From: Ptiloglossa arizonensis
Taxonomy: Eukaryota > Arthropoda > Insecta > Hymenoptera > Colletidae
Reading direction: 5' to 3'
Length of the DNA stretch: 64,000 nucleotides
NCBI RefSeq assembly: GCF_051014685.1
Contig: NC_135060.1
Coordinates: 3,286,001-3,350,000 of the forward strand
The position numbers and the translations under genes were made by a program. The notes beneath the pieces are model-generated. The model saw only the letters and a program-made list of their open reading frames with translations. It was not told the DNA's origin and ran no database searches. Each line of letters opens with the position of its first letter. Within the stretch, counting starts at the first letter, position 1. This document shows positions 35,753-49,500 of this stretch, one piece after another.

Positions 35753-38700
35753 GGTTCTCCATGATGTGGATGTGTCTTCAACCCTCAACTGTTGCCGTGT
35801 GCTCTTTAAATATTTCTAGGTATTCTTCAGAACGAAATATCCAACGTTACGTACCACTCTTCTTAATTTACCAAGAATAAATTGATTTTTCGGCTACAAT
35901 AAAATTCCCCGGGATTCTTCAGACCCTAGTTTACCAATTACGATTTAAATTTCCGTGAGTTTCGTTCATTATTTCTATTCGACTCTTTCACTCCTCGATA
36001 TTGCGTTTCGGCTGTAACGGATGGTAGATCACAAGTTGAGTATCTTTTGTAATATCGTAAAACGATGTCGGCTCCGGTACAAGGGGTGGTTTCTCTCCCG
36101 AAGAAGTCGAGAAGTAAGAGAAACTTTGCGCGATCGTAGCCCTCGAGTCGAGTGGCTGAACGTAAATGCAAAGTTTCGCGAAAACCGACACGCGATAACG
36201 GTCTCTTTGGGGTTGAACTCTTGTCGTATTTTTTATTTCGCTCGAATGGCGACGATTCGGTACGCGGGTGGCCAGGTTCCATTGTGTACCGTATTCTCGG
36301 CCGGGTTTCGTCGCTTCGTTTTATCATCGAGGAGCGCGGCAAGTACGAAAGCAAGAGTGTTGCTCGAAGTGCGTCTTTAATGGACACTCGAGGGTGTACT
36401 CGCTCAACGAAGAGGAGAAAGCGACGTAGGAGAGAAGAAAAGACTAAGAACGAGGGAGGGGCTGGAATATTAATAGAAGATTTCTGTCCTGACTAATTTA
36501 CCGCTTCCGTTAGCTCGGGGCAGACTCTAGGCTGTTTCTTTGACGTTGCGTCCTCTCGATGCTACGGGACCTTTGTATTTACGACGCGGGTACGGGGATT
36601 TTGGCCGGCTCGATTACACGGAATTGGAATACCCAGCCAATCGAACTAACGAAATTGCGAGGAACGCGATCGCGTCGAAGATCCTTCTCCGTTTTACAAT
36701 CATTTTTAAACGCGTAGCAGTGTGATTACTTAACTCGATTAAGAGTTAAACTTGCGGAGAAGTGTGATTACTATTATACATCGGAACGATCGAATAATAG
36801 TCGAATCGAAGAAATTATGAATGAAAATTTAGGGAAATGTTTATTTTCCTCTGATAAAATAACTGCAATGAAATCTTCCATTTGAATGGTTCTAAAATTG
36901 TATCTCGAAAAGTATCGCGACGTGGTAATTAAGGCCTTAGAACGAAAGCAATCGTACAAAACTTTAGAGAAATTTTTTATTTCGAATCGTTCTTTATAAA
37001 TAGACAAGTTGCATATTTAAAAAGAAAAGAAATGTAAATTTAAAAATTATTGGTGAGATTGGTACAATTGTAATTCCATTTGATTTTTAAGCGCGATGTT
37101 TTAACTGCGTCGAGTCTAACGCGTTCGAAAATTGTATTGTATCAACGAATGGAACTTATAATCGAATACTGTTCTACGAATGAAACGTTTCGTTCGAATT
37201 CGTTCGACTTATCCGGATTCTATCGACATCTCGTGTTAAAAACGATCGTATAGAAGAGATGGCTCGCGAGGAAGATTCGCGCACGAAGAACGAATCACGT
37301 CGTCCCGTTCGGTCGCGTAATTGCGCGTCGCATTATTCAAACGATCCGCGTGCGCACCACCGCGGTGTTTACACGCGTTTGCGCACACGCGCGTATGCAC
37401 GACGCGACTCGTGTAGGTGTACCGTGAACCGTGAGTAATGAGTACACAGTGGCGTAGACGACCGCGAAAAATTGCAATTGCCACGTCATTGCTTTTCGTT
37501 TCGGGACAATTCGGGGAAATGAACCGAATTTTATCGATGAAAGGAACCTTGCGCATTAATGTAGAAAAATCGAAATTTCGTTTCGCTTCGGCGACAGAAA
37601 TTCGAACAAACTCCTGATCTATCTGAACAAATGCTCGCGGATAACAATGTAATCGTTAGAAGTGATTTTTTGATCATCTTTAACACGGATACTTTTCGAT
37701 ATAATGTGTTTCCCGGTTATTTGATTTTGTATAGAGAATTGGAACTCTTGAAACGTTGAATATTTCTCACGAATAATTATTACGTTCAGGGTAAAGAAAT
37801 TTCTTTTTCGTAATATTTTTACAATCGTTCAAAGACTGTTTCTATTGGATTTAATTTTCACGGGACTAATTAATAATATGTACGTTATTCTATTACTCAC
37901 AATTATGTAGATAACTAATTACATTACTATATACTACTTGCTTGAAGATTTTTTACTTCCCGATAAGAAATGATTAATTGTACCGCTTCTCATCTGTAAA
38001 TTATCCTTATCTGTTCGCTCGCTTCTTCGTAATCTGTTATATTTATACTTATAATACATCTTGTCATCCTAATGATGTCATTCTTTCGGTTGTAATTTAG
38101 AAAACATTGTCTAAAAATTCCAAAAATAACGCTTATTAAATCCTATTTAACGTAAGATTATATCGATCAATCACAACGGAAGATACTCGTCGGAAGATAC
38201 AATTCGAGATACAATTCTACAAGAATCTGATTACGAAAATGTGCACTGACATCGTGAGATATCTTTTTTGTACCGATATTAAAATTGCGATTCCGTACAA
38301 ATTTCGTCTTCGTGTGTCGAGATTAGATCAACAACAGCGTATAGACTTTGCCTTTATTTATTATTTTTTCACTCCGTACTTGGAGTTCTTTTACATTACA
38401 TAAGACTCTGATGCAACGAACACGTGTCAACTGTTATTAAATTTAACGTTATTACACGCCAGACCTCTTACATTCTACGTTCGAACGCGACCTAGCGAGA
38501 AATTTGGCCGTCGAGGAAATTTCGTTCGATAGTTTCTTCCATGGTATCGATAGCTCGCGAAATATTTTTAGGTGTTGGGAATAGTTACTTACCAAGTATG
38601 TAATAATTTTAAATTGTCGCTTTCCGCGCAGCGACTACTCTTTCCGTGAAATTCCAAAGTGCTGTCATAAAACAGCGAATCGTCCCGTTCGTAACATTCC

Positions 38701-39710
38701 ATTTCCAGAGTGCTCGCTCGTGAGATTCCTAAACTGCCACGATGGAAACACGAAATTAATTCGAATATATCGGAGCGTTTCTTCAAGAAATTATCGTCTT
38801 TGTTTTCTCTCGTATCTCCAAAAGCAATCGTTTTCTTCGCGATCCTAGACCGATTTATCGAACGTAAATTTTTCTAGGTAAGCTTCGTTACCTAGAAGCT
38901 TCGTATTTTTCGCAACCGATTCTACTTCGATATCGGTAACAGCAATTTTGCACGTAGTCTTTTTTGCACAACGACCTGTCCGCGTGTTTCATTCGCGATT
39001 CGAAATATACGTCATTACTCGACAAAGACGTAAAGTAAATAAAAATGAACGACACGCGCAGGATGCAGTTTCGAAATCGGTGGGAAAAGAGCTCTCTACG
39101 TGTGCATCGACGCGCATAATTTACACCGACGTGCGGATAAAAAATAACGGGAAGCAAAGTGGCTAAAATCGTTCAATAATTTACGGAACGGTCCGATAAA
39201 TCGGGAACAAGATTATAATAGCGGTACGTAGTTAAATATTGTGGCGAGTTTCTTTTATTGCGGCGAAATGTACGAATCGATAAGTGTCATAGAGGAATGC
39301 GGTGAGCATTATTTAAACAGGTATATTACTTTATCTGCGAACCGCCGATAACGACTGGAACGTGCTCGTTATTGCAGCTTCGGGTGTCTGTGTGAAAAGC
39401 TCTGTGACGTTGAACAACCTCTGTGTGTGACACACGGCTCGTTTGCTTATCTGAAACACGCGTTTTCATTCGTCGGTTCGTACTTATTTTTCGATTGTGC
39501 ACGTCTTTCGGTTCTCATAATTGGATAAATGCACGCAGAAACGCGTTATCGTTTCAATGCTCGAGGACCGAACTATACGCTCCGATCTAGACAAAAATTG
39601 GCGTGCAGGAATGCGTTCGGTACTTACGAAAATAGATAAAGTGCGCCCGGTCGAGATAGGTCCGTAAATCAACCTCGACGAATACACAGTTTATTGTGCG
39701 GTGCCCCCGG
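35753..39710. other. No gene recognised
   Basis: Roughly three parts. 35940-36500 is GC-richer with open frames up to 149 codons on both strands, none recognisable. 36760-37200 is AT-rich. 37560-38460 is one of the most AT-rich, CpG-poor stretches here, with stops in all frames. 38600-39710 returns to background. No RNA gene or transposon end was seen. Confidence 0.5.
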
Positions 39711-40360
39711 CTTGCTTTCTTCGCGGTTAGACAATGTTCGAGTAAGACATTCGGTGAGTAGGTCGCAGAGGTCCAGTTGAATGGTCGTCACAGTCGCTGG
39801 ACCTAAATGCTTTGCATATTTCCACACGTAGGTGTACAGAGGTGTTTCGTCTACTCGTTCCATTCGCAAAGCTATTGATCACACTCTAATCCTTGCGAAT
39901 CAACTGACTTGCTTTCTTCGCAATTGGGCAATTTTCGAGCTAGACGATCGGTGAGTAGGTCGCGAAGATCTAGCTGAACGATCGTCACAGTCATTGAACC
40001 TAAACGCATTAAAAGTTTCATCTACTCGTCTCATTCGCAAAGCTAGGGATCACACTCTATTCCTTGCGAATCAAATGACTTGCTTTCTTCGAAATTGGGC
40101 AATTTTCGAGCAAGACGATCGGTGAGTAGGTCGCGAAGATCTAGCTGAACGATCGTCACAGTCATTGAACCTAAACGCATTAAAAGTTTCATCTACTCGT
40201 CTCATTCGCAAAGCTAGGGATCACACTCTATTCCTTGCGAATCAAATGACTTGCCTTCTTCGCAATTAGACAATTTTCGAGCAAGTCATTCTGTGGACCT
40301 AAATGCTTTGCATAAGTCCACACGTAGGTGTATCGAAAGTTTCGTCTACTTCTGTGATCG
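39711..40360 (+). repeat. Tandem array, 197/171-bp units
   Basis: The anchor CTTGCTTTCTTCG occurs at 39711, 39908, 40079 and, as CTTGCCTTCTTCG, at 40250. The first unit is 197 bp. The second and third are 171 bp and nearly identical to each other. They lack the 'GCTTTGCAT..CCACACGTAGGTGTA' segment present in the first unit and again in the fourth, partial unit. The order A, B, B, partial A means the short form was duplicated inside a pair of long forms. No coding meaning seen. Confidence 0.9.
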
Positions 40361-41290
40361 ATCTAACCCCATTCGTCGTGAATTGATCGCGAACGAGATT
40401 ATACTGCGAGGGTATCGTTTGAAGATCGTAAGCACACATTTTCAAAATAATATTAATGGTGTTGATCATTCGATTGGCGTCGTACATTACTATGGCACAA
40501 GTTGCTCCAGTTTTTGTCCTTTCGCCGCTATTTTAATTGCTCCTGCTACTCGTGACTCACGATTGGTGTATTTAGGTCTAAGAACTAACGTGTTATTTCC
40601 GAAGGGGGCGAACAAAACTGGTCGAAAGTGTTCGATAAACATAATATTCGTAAACCGACTTCGTCGACAGCGTTTTATTTAAATCGCGCGAGCACGAATT
40701 ATCCAAATTGGTTATTAATCCATTCGTGCTTGCCGTATCCTTTTGTGGGTTATTTGTCAAAATTCGTACGTTACTTGTAGTTACGTTCGGTACAATTTTT
40801 TCTACGACAAAACATTTTTACAAATTGTAATAATGATACATACATACATGTTGCATCAGATTTGCACATAATACAGAATTAAATGTTTGATAAAAAAAAT
40901 AATATTCCATAGAGATAAATACGAACACGACGTATAAGTGTATACCGTTATTAATCTAATCTCGAAACCAAATTCGTAACGAAAGGTAGCTGTACACGTT
41001 TTTCATGAATTTATACCGTATTCAGTTGTAGAGCGATAACGTCTACGTAACCCTTATTATTAGAATAAAAAATTTAACGCCTGTATTTGTCCGTGCACCG
41101 ATTTGTTTTCTTTTTCTAGTATTTTTGTATCCATACGCTTTTACCTCCTGGAACTGTTTCGAAATTCGGGATACACCGAAAATAGAAATATTCTTCGCTG
41201 AAGAGTGATAAAAAAAAAGAAAGAAGCGAAATAAATCTTTTTATACGAGACTTTGTTTTTAAAGAAAGTGGTTTCGAAGATTCCTCGGAT
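40361..41290. other. No gene recognised
   Basis: A 143-codon plus-strand frame spans 40251-40682, starting inside the tandem array, and has no recognisable domain. From 40790 on the DNA is AT-rich and stop-dense. Confidence 0.45.
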
Positions 41291-41304
41291 ACGGGTGTAC
41301 CTGA

Positions 41305-41440
41305 CTGAGTTTCAGACTAAACGAATTCTGACTTATAGCGTTTACGCGCTATACTAACGGGCATAGAGTGGGGAAAGCTGGTTTGCTCGCAGGAGCAGCT
41401 TTGGACAGGTTTAGGTTAAACATACCTAACAAGTCCATGT
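41305..41440 (+). ncRNA. Candidate structured RNA: four successive stem-loops
   Basis: Stems in order: TCAGA/TCTGA (41312-41316 with 41327-41331); TATAGCG/CGCTATA (41334-41340 with 41347-41353, 6-nt loop); AAAGC plus TGCTC with GAGCA plus GCTTT (41374-41402, loop GCAG, 5-nt bulge); and TGGAC..TTAGGT with ACCTAA..GTCCA (41402-41437, 7-nt loop). The block is CpG-poor compared with the background. ATACTA at 41350 would fit an H box (ANANNA), and ACA triplets occur near the last two stems, so an H/ACA-like snoRNA is one thought, but the spacing is not a clean fit. No polymerase III boxes were seen. The strand is a guess, since stems read on either strand. Confidence 0.3.
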
Positions 41441-41478
41441 ACGTGTACACTGTATTAAAGTTGTTGTAAATATAGACC

Positions 41479-41520
41479 AGTGTTCTCGAACAGTTTATAT
41501 CTATAAGCAGAGACACCATC
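41479..41520 (+). mobile_element. Possible hAT-like end
   Basis: CAGTGTTCTCGAACAGTTTA resembles hAT termini of the CAGTGTTTCTCAAACTTTT type. No partner end or duplication was found. It may be chance. Confidence 0.15.
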
Positions 41521-44500
41521 GTAAATTACAAATTCTCTCGATACATTTATTTACACTACTTTCCGTTTACTAATGTCCACCGACTCCATTTATCCCAAAG
41601 TTTAAATTACTATCGCGTAATTCATTTATAAATGACACTAATATTCGCGGTAGTGCGACGTCGATTCCAATACGCATAACGATATTTCTGTTAAAATTAT
41701 ACTCTTCGTATATCCATCCGCAATATTTACGTATTAAGAATTCGAATATAAATAACGATACGTAATTTATAAATCTGTCACAGTCGAAGCATAAAATTAG
41801 CCAATGTATGTATTTACCAGTGTGTTCAATCTAGGTTAGACTTTGATCAGTTTTCGCTAAAATACGTAGCAAAAAATTCTTAAATTTACCGCAGTTCACG
41901 TTTTTTAATCTCTGGTAAAGAATAGCACGCGTTCAACGTTTCCGGTAAATCATTTTGCGACGAATATTGTTATTGTTTATTCGTCGAAACGAAATAATAT
42001 TTCGTATCGAATGAACCGTCCAACCGGACCAAACGTTGCGAATAAATCGCTATGCGGTGTTTATATTCGGCAATTATTATTCGAATAAAATTTTGTCCAT
42101 CTCTGTAACCGGCGCAGCATAAAAATGACCGTATCTGGAAACAAGGTCGAACACGACAAATGTTGAAGTAAACTTTTTTCGAATATTTTGGTCCGTTGAA
42201 AATCAGTTTGAAATTCTGTTTTCGTTTTACGAAACATTTTCTGTATATTATTCGTGCGAATAGAATTCGGTTTGGTTAACATTTTTAAACTCGAATTGAC
42301 AGTCGGTGTGTCAACCGTAAGAGATTTATACAATCGTGTGATACCGATCGTGTTACGACTCGATCGATCTTTGCAATTGAATCGATGAATCAAAGAACGA
42401 TCCAAGTCCAAAAATCACATTTCGAGATAATTGAGAAAACAACTTTTCGCGTTCGTTGAAGTAAAGGGACTACCAGAAACACGAGTTACCCTGTACTCGT
42501 GAACAAGACCAGTGCAAAAGAAGTCTTCTTTCACATTCTACTATACATAATTACACTAAGCTTATCTTCTTTTACCCTGTTCTCGATCCCAACGAGATCC
42601 CTTAACGTACGTACATTTTCGAGATTGTTCGAAAATGATTAATTTCGGACACGTATTATATTTTCGTTCACGTATTCGATTACAAAGACAAGTAGAAAGA
42701 TACGTGAAACGATATTTATTCGTTCGCGTCATCGATTGCACGTTTACCTAACCGATATTCGAAACGAACATTCTCAAAAAACAGAGCCACGCGATAAAAA
42801 AAAAGAAAAAAAAAAGAAAAAAGAAATCTTGGTTCCACGTATTCGACGAATAATTGATTCTGCTCCGTTTGAATTTTCTTCCGGATCGTGGAACGGTCCG
42901 CTTAAATACCCGAAGGAGAATAATCGACGTCCAATTTGAGAAAATTTCGCGCGCCCGAGAGCGCCATTGAAGCTCGTTTATATGAAGACCTCGTTTATTT
43001 CGAAGGCTCTTTGTTCGGGCGTCCTTTGCGTTTCGTTGTCCAGCATTTTTCGCGCAAAGTACCCAGCCGGGGATTTCTAAGCACACGTCGTCGCCATGGA
43101 CGCGACTGCGAGTGATTTATTATGCACGAGACGCGGCAGCGCGCGAACCAAGCATAAAGACGAGCCAGCATCGCTTTATTTCATTTTACGGCCACCCTTT
43201 GCCCGTTGCAACTTTATTGCGAAATTCATTTACGTTGCCGCCGGACCAACCGAAAGACCCACGGACTACCTAAAAGGGCGTAAAAGCCACGATAATTGAA
43301 GTCTTGCCGAACCGCTGTCCTATTAACCGTCTACCGGTTTATTAGGTTTATTACGGAGCGCGAAACATTTCCAAACTGTATCGTCGATGCTACATTGTGT
43401 ACCTACTCTTGACATCGATTCTGTCGCGAGTCTCGCGCGATATTCGAAACGAAATAAGACGCGACTCAACGATGGAGAAGTTAACGGATCGATTGAAAAT
43501 ATTTGGTATCGTTCGACACGGTGACACGCTCTCGAAAATTACTTTCGAAGCTAATTTTCTCCGAGTGTTCTTCGGTCCGCGTAATTCGTTCATAAGGAGT
43601 CATTCGGTCCACGCGGTTCCATTTTCACAGTTTGTAATCGAGCGAATTTAAATCCGAGCTATCAGAGGGGCTGCTCCTCGGCCGAGTTGAACTTTGGGAC
43701 ATTGTTCCGCAGCCACTTTTAAGTTCCTTTTGCTTCGTAAGTCGAGACGAGATTTCGTCGAAGAACTTACATTTGTCTTTGGAAGAATCATACTCGAGCT
43801 TTTGCCATCCCTTCGAGCGCATATTTTTCCTGCATTTTGGTTCCAATTCTCTCCCTTTTTCGCAGAAACCAAGCCACCTCACGCTCGGCGCAAAATAGTC
43901 TTCGAGTTTCTGGTACGTTGGATTCGACTCCATTTACGAACGACTACCAACTTGTCAGAGTTGGAGACCATGACTTGCGAAATTCCTCGTAGAAATTTTA
44001 ATAGCCCGAATGTCGCGAGAGCTAATTAGTCGCGTCGTTCGCGAGCCTACGTTGCTGCGAAAGGTGATCTTTTTCAAGTAACACCGCTATCTTTCGTTAC
44101 TTGCTAACCGTGCAGATTAATTTTCTATAAACGGGAATGTCATCGAATAATAATTCCACGTGTATATTTACAAAATAAATTCAATAAAGAATCTTTTCAC
44201 GGGCTTCAAAAACTGTAAATCTACGATTAGAGTTTCATTTGCCCCAAATATAATAGGAAATTTAACAAAATGATACAAGACGAACGATACAATTTTATTT
44301 AACCGTAATACTCGTTCTCGACGATCATTTTTGTTGTATAGAACTCATTGGAATCGTATTGAGAAATACACGTGTATTTTTTTCCTACCCTGATAGTTAA
44401 TATTTCGGGAGTGTGTCTACGCCAATGCGATCCAGTCGTCGCTCGTTATCGCTTCATCTCGCTCTGTTCGATCACTCCTTCGCTACATTCGTCACGCGAT

Positions 44501-45660
44501 AGACCTGTATACGCGATCGTCTTGGTCAATAACGAAAACGCGTGTAATTCGAGGTGGGATGACCAATCTGATTTCTTGGCAATTTACGATCTCCTCGCAG
44601 TACATTGCTTTCCCGCAGTATGTCTGTTTTTAACCCCACGGCTGCACGATTGGCAAAATATTAGCGCGATCGATGAGAAAAATACAAGAGAAATTGTACC
44701 GAACACCACCTTTCGATTGTTCGATAATTTAATCGAGTATTTGTACGACATATGACACGTGAAATTATTTGCGAAGAATCAACGATTATTTTCTCGATAT
44801 CTCTTTGCAGTGCATTTGCAAGTTATCGTCGAAAGAAATTGTAGAAGATAGGAGAAACTCGTTCGGTTCAAAAGAACAAATATTCTTGGGCGATTGTTCT
44901 AAAAAATTCGTCTTCGTCTTTTTCCTAGCAAAGCTTTACATTTTGTGCCAAATTTATATCAGTATTCTCGGCGTATAGTCTCATAAACAACGTGTACTTT
45001 GGATTAGCCCCTTGCAAGATATTGCCGTACGTGCATCGATTATAATAAATCTGTAATCGTTTTTAGCGCAGGGCGATATCTCTAATTATTATTTCATAAC
45101 ACGCTGATGTTCTACGATAGACTATCCTGTCCAGTACGCTAAACAGTTCTGTAAAACAATACACGAGGATCGTTAATCTGCACCGAGAGTCGGGGCTTAT
45201 TCACGGTCAATATTCGAAGCAACATCTCGGGAAGCATTATTTAAAAATGCATGTGTCGTTCGATTCGTCGAGTTGGTCTTAAAATGTTCAACAAGCTCGC
45301 TACGTAAAATACTATATTTTCCATTACGAAACACGAAAGCGATACTAAAATCTCTTCGATGATCGATAGACGTCCAAGTGGACTAGTAAATTCTTTGCTC
45401 GGAAGAGTTACAAATAACTATTCGCAATTCGGTGGTTCAAGAAATATTCCAATACACTTATCTGTTGTAAACGCACTACATATTTTTCGTAAAATTGATC
45501 AACCGTTATAAAATGCAACCAACCGAGAGAAAAAGTTAATTTTAAATATTCCACTCTTCGATTAACAAATGCATATGCGTACCGATGTTTACCGTATACA
45601 TCGTACCGGACACAATTTATTCATCGCTGCAAAAATGATCCGAGCACCCGTTGGATGATT
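41521..45660. other. No gene recognised
   Basis: AT-rich to about 42720, then CpG-bearing and moderately GC-rich to about 44040, then mixed. 43170-43330 (with TTTATTTCATTTTACGG, AACTTTATTGCG and similar) could be a conserved regulatory block, by look only. A purine tract lies at 42797-42826. The 127-codon frame at 44372-44755 and frames near 43625-44029 have no recognisable domain. Confidence 0.45.
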
Positions 45661-45663
45661 TTT

Positions 45664-45728
45664 CGTGAAATAATTTCTCGTGAAATAATTGATCGTGAAA
45701 TAATTGATCGTGAAATAATCGATCGTGT
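45664..45728 (+). repeat. 15-bp repeat, four units
   Basis: CGTGAAATAATTNNT units start at 45664, 45679, 45694 and 45709, with a broken fifth at 45724. Because 15 is a multiple of three, both strands read as five-residue repeats (REIID-like on plus, LFHDQ or SRSII on minus). Confidence 0.9.
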
Positions 45729-45739
45729 CGAAGGAACGG

Positions 45740-46239
45740 AAGAGAAATATTTCCATCGCCCATCTTGGAGAGGGGAATTACCACCAGAGGGGTTTCCTTG
45801 TAAAAAAGTTTGCAAACCGGGCAGCGTAGAGGAGGATCCCAGTCGGGTAACGCGGGTCCGTGGTATCCGCGCGCTACCAAAAGGGGTAAAGAAGCGGCGA
45901 GAATAAAAGTTCACCGTCGGTTAGGCGGTGGCATACACAGACGCGAGTGGAACCACTCCTCCCTTCATAAATGTTTGAGCGGACGGCGAAGTGCGGAGTG
46001 GTATCGAGCTCCCTCCGCAGCCTTCCGTTCCGTATCCACTAACTGAATTAACCGGTCGCCGGTATACCGTTGCGGCGTGTATAGATATAACGCCGCGTCG
46101 TAGAACCTCGCGCTTCGCGGGTACGCGCGAGCTGCACGTATCCTGCATATGAACGCGCGGGCCCTCCGGCCGCAATATATTACCAAGCGCGATGTCTCGT
46201 GCAATTTACGTACGATTATGCAGATGCGCCCGAAGCGCG

Positions 46240-46270
<31 letters not shown>

Positions 46271-46500
46271 ACGTACGGCCACTCCGCGCGCCCCCGGCGG
46301 AAAGAGGGTTACCGACGCGCCAAACAGAGAGAGAAAGTCGGAGAAATGGAGAGGTTATGGTTCGGGGATCAACAGACGATACGGCCGCCGGGACAGTGGC
46401 GTAGAGCTACCGGTGGACCTCGATTCTTTCCGATCGCGATGCACCGATTTCGTTCCTTCGATCCCGGCAACGTCGAACCGATCGATTAATTTACACCTTT
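45740..46500. promoter_or_regulatory. GC-rich, CpG-dense island
   Basis: GC-rich DNA with a (CCCGCG)n tract at 46242-46270 and a GAGTGG-AA-CCACTC perfect inverted repeat at 45945-45958. Frames of 70 to 117 codons overlap on both strands. The 45655-45906 plus and 45617-45880 minus frames are short, composition-driven and unrecognised. A promoter CpG island is possible, but no transcription start or exon could be identified. Confidence 0.3.
46242..46270 (+). repeat. (CCCGCG)n microsatellite
   Basis: About five hexamer units. Gives Pro-Arg and Ala-Pro dipeptide frames by composition. Confidence 0.85.
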
Positions 46501-46549
46501 GACAACGATCGAACCAGTAGTCTCGTATACGTCGTAAAAGTACTGTTCG

Positions 46550-46571
46550 TTTTTTTTTTTTTTTTTTTTTT
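46550..46571 (+). repeat. Poly(T) tract, 22 bases
   Basis: Longest pure homopolymer in the window. No A- or B-box was seen upstream, so I do not call it a polymerase III terminator. Confidence 0.9.
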
Positions 46572-49500
46572 GTATTCGCGATATTTTATTCACCAAGACC
46601 GATACAAATTTCAAAACCATCGAAACCACGGGGGAAAATTGCACAGAGGTCTCCTATTTATAATTTCGTGCGCTTAAATTCTGAAAATGGTTCGCTTTGC
46701 AGTGTTCGTGCGCGGCGTTGCCGCGCGCACCGAGCGATTCCGATTCGCGGATAAAAGCAGCGGCAGGAAATCGTTCTCGCGTGCTGTACACTTGAGGGAT
46801 TACGGTGTTACTTTCGATGTTGGTTTTCAGTAAGCGAGTAATTTATGTCGAGCGCCGCGCTACGCGGGAGAAACGTATACAAGGTGTTTCCGAAACGCGT
46901 GCCCGTTACGTCGACCGTGTTCCACGCGGTGATGTGAAAAATCACGCGTAAACGATGTTTTTCTCTTCGAACTTGCTCAAACTCGATCGTACGTGGCATA
47001 GAAAAACGAACTTTCCAATCGAGGGGACAATGGCGTCCAAACGAGCGCGGAACACGTTCGTTGGGGAAAATTTTCGACTCGAAGAATTCGTACGAAATGA
47101 TTCTTACCCGCTCGATGATTTTCTCGAATATCGATTTCGTCAACGTGGTACTCTCGATTACATCGTAACTCGAGGAGATCGTAGTCGCGAATCTGCGTTG
47201 GATTTCTACATTTTTCCATTCGTTACTATTTTTAGAACACGCTGGTAAAATTTGGTCAAGAATTCAGAATCATCAGCTTCCAGGATAAACAAGCGGACGT
47301 GTGCAGCATTCGCGATTTTTATGCAAAATTATTTAAATAAATTCGTCGTACGTTTTCTTCGCTGTGAAAAAAAAAATTTGTTTATTCGACGTAAACCAAT
47401 TTGGGCGAACCCTACCGAATTTATTTAACCCCTTGCACTCGAGAGACGATTCTTGGTTGTCGATCGATAAATTTTCTAATTTTTTTAATTTCCAAAGCAA
47501 ACTTTCTCAGTCGAGGAAATAACGTAACTTGTAAAACCTACGATATATTTCCTTGGAAGATTTAAATTAATTGTATTTTATATTCTTGTTTTCTATTTAG
47601 AAGATTTCTTCGAGGTTTCTTGTATAAAAAGATTGTTACAAGGAATATATAACAGGGTGTTCCGGTAGCGTATCTCTGTAACTACGAGGAACGAAGATTG
47701 GATAGCTGTGTTCGGCACAGTTGACTTAACAAGTGCGTAGGTATAATGACGCCATTGAAACGTTTAAATAGAGAGATGTAGTAGCGTAGCGTAATCTATG
47801 TTCGAGTTCTGGAATCGTTCGAAATACTTTTTAGAAGAAAAGCTACCGCTTCGTTTTCACGAAATTTAATCTATTTGCCAATTAAAGAGATTCTAATTTA
47901 ATTATAACATCTAATTTGGTAACTCGGAACTCGATGACGCGAGTCGAATGCAAATAAACGTCGAGTAAATGCAACTAGATTGTAACTTTACTTGTTCGTT
48001 CGCTGCATTCGAAAACACGACAGCGAAGATCGTCTCAAACTTGTGACTTTGAGTACACGTTATTAAAAAATTACTTACGTTACTTTCAAATGTATTAATA
48101 ATATTGTTAATTCGTTGTAAAGATCGTTACGGTTTATCGATCGTTCGATTTTAACGACTGTTCGTTACAATTCTTCGGTTCTCTCTTATTTAGAGTATTA
48201 TTAGCACTTGTATCGAGGGTCTAGCCACCGTGATTAATAACTAAAAATAGAAGGCTCGAGCGAGTGTGGTATACGATACTTTTGTATTGTCTGCGTATTA
48301 AACGACCTATCGTGATCTCTCGAAAGAGGTTCGACATGAATTTTCCATCGCTGGGTATTTAATTTCTCCAACGAAACACGAGTGGATTTTCTCTAAACGA
48401 TCAGCTCAGTAAAACGTTTGCAATCTTGATTTTACAGGCTTACGTTCAAAAGGCTTTCATCCAATACAAAAGAATACTCGTACTTTCAAAAATTAAATTT
48501 CTACGAAAAGATCGAAATTTTTGCATCAATATTCTCAAGCAGTCTCTGCAATTTCACAACACGAACTAGCAACAATTTTTCTTCGATTAATTCGTCGTAC
48601 TTCAAACGGTACAATTTTTCTCAAATATTTTCCGCGTACAGAATTTCATTTTTCCAAAGGAACACAATTGCTCGGAGATATTGTAATACTCGAACGTTGC
48701 GGAACTTTCGTTTCGATTCGTAAAGAATTGGAAAATTTTCTCGTGTTTCTTTGTTTCTTTTTTGACGTTACTCGTCACCGTGAACCACGACGAAAGTTTT
48801 CGGATAAAGGGTGGCATTTATCGTTCGAGAATCGCGAATGGTAATCTCTTCGGTAGAGATCGGAGTGTCGGGGTTGCACAAGCGACAAAGTCGAGCAACG
48901 CGGAACAACTTTTGCCAGGGCGAAACTTACCTTTCGGCGTAGAAACGCGCGCGTAGTCGCGATAACAGGAAGGGAGCTTCGAGGGGAAAATACGAGCGGC
49001 AGATAACGCCTGGTCTCTGTACACGTGTAAGCGTGCAGCCCATTAATCCGAGCGTGTCGCATTGATCTATCATTGTCCTGTAGGTAACGGTGATATACAC
49101 ATCTGAGGTTGATACATAATAGATCGCAAACGCAGCCTGGTACGACGCAAATAGCGGCTACAAGCCGCGAACACACGCTCGTCACGGTGCGTGCGATGTA
49201 TATTGTTGTATATCGCGATGCAAGGATACTCTAAATGCACCAATAGAAAAGTCTAGTAACCCAGTTTCGTTGTACCTTTGATAATGGTGTACGGCCGGGT
49301 ATAGGGACATTGCAATCTATACCGAGTGTTCCGTACGTACGCTTTCGTTCTCGAGTTTACAATCGTTGCTTTCTCGGTTGGGTCGGGATCGTTGGTGAAT
49401 TTTCAAGGACGTCTTCTTGATATTCTGTATTCTTGAAGAAAAGAAAAATGAGTCACTCGAACGAAACAGAGGGGTAAACGAAGGACGATTTTAAAATTGG

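Noticed and set aside
46550..46571. 22-T run as a polymerase III terminator
   Set aside because: No A- or B-box at suitable distance upstream.
47653..47671. ACAGGGTGTTCCGG as a transposon tip
   Set aside because: AGGGTGT-type words occur at several places here without matching flanks, and no second end was found.
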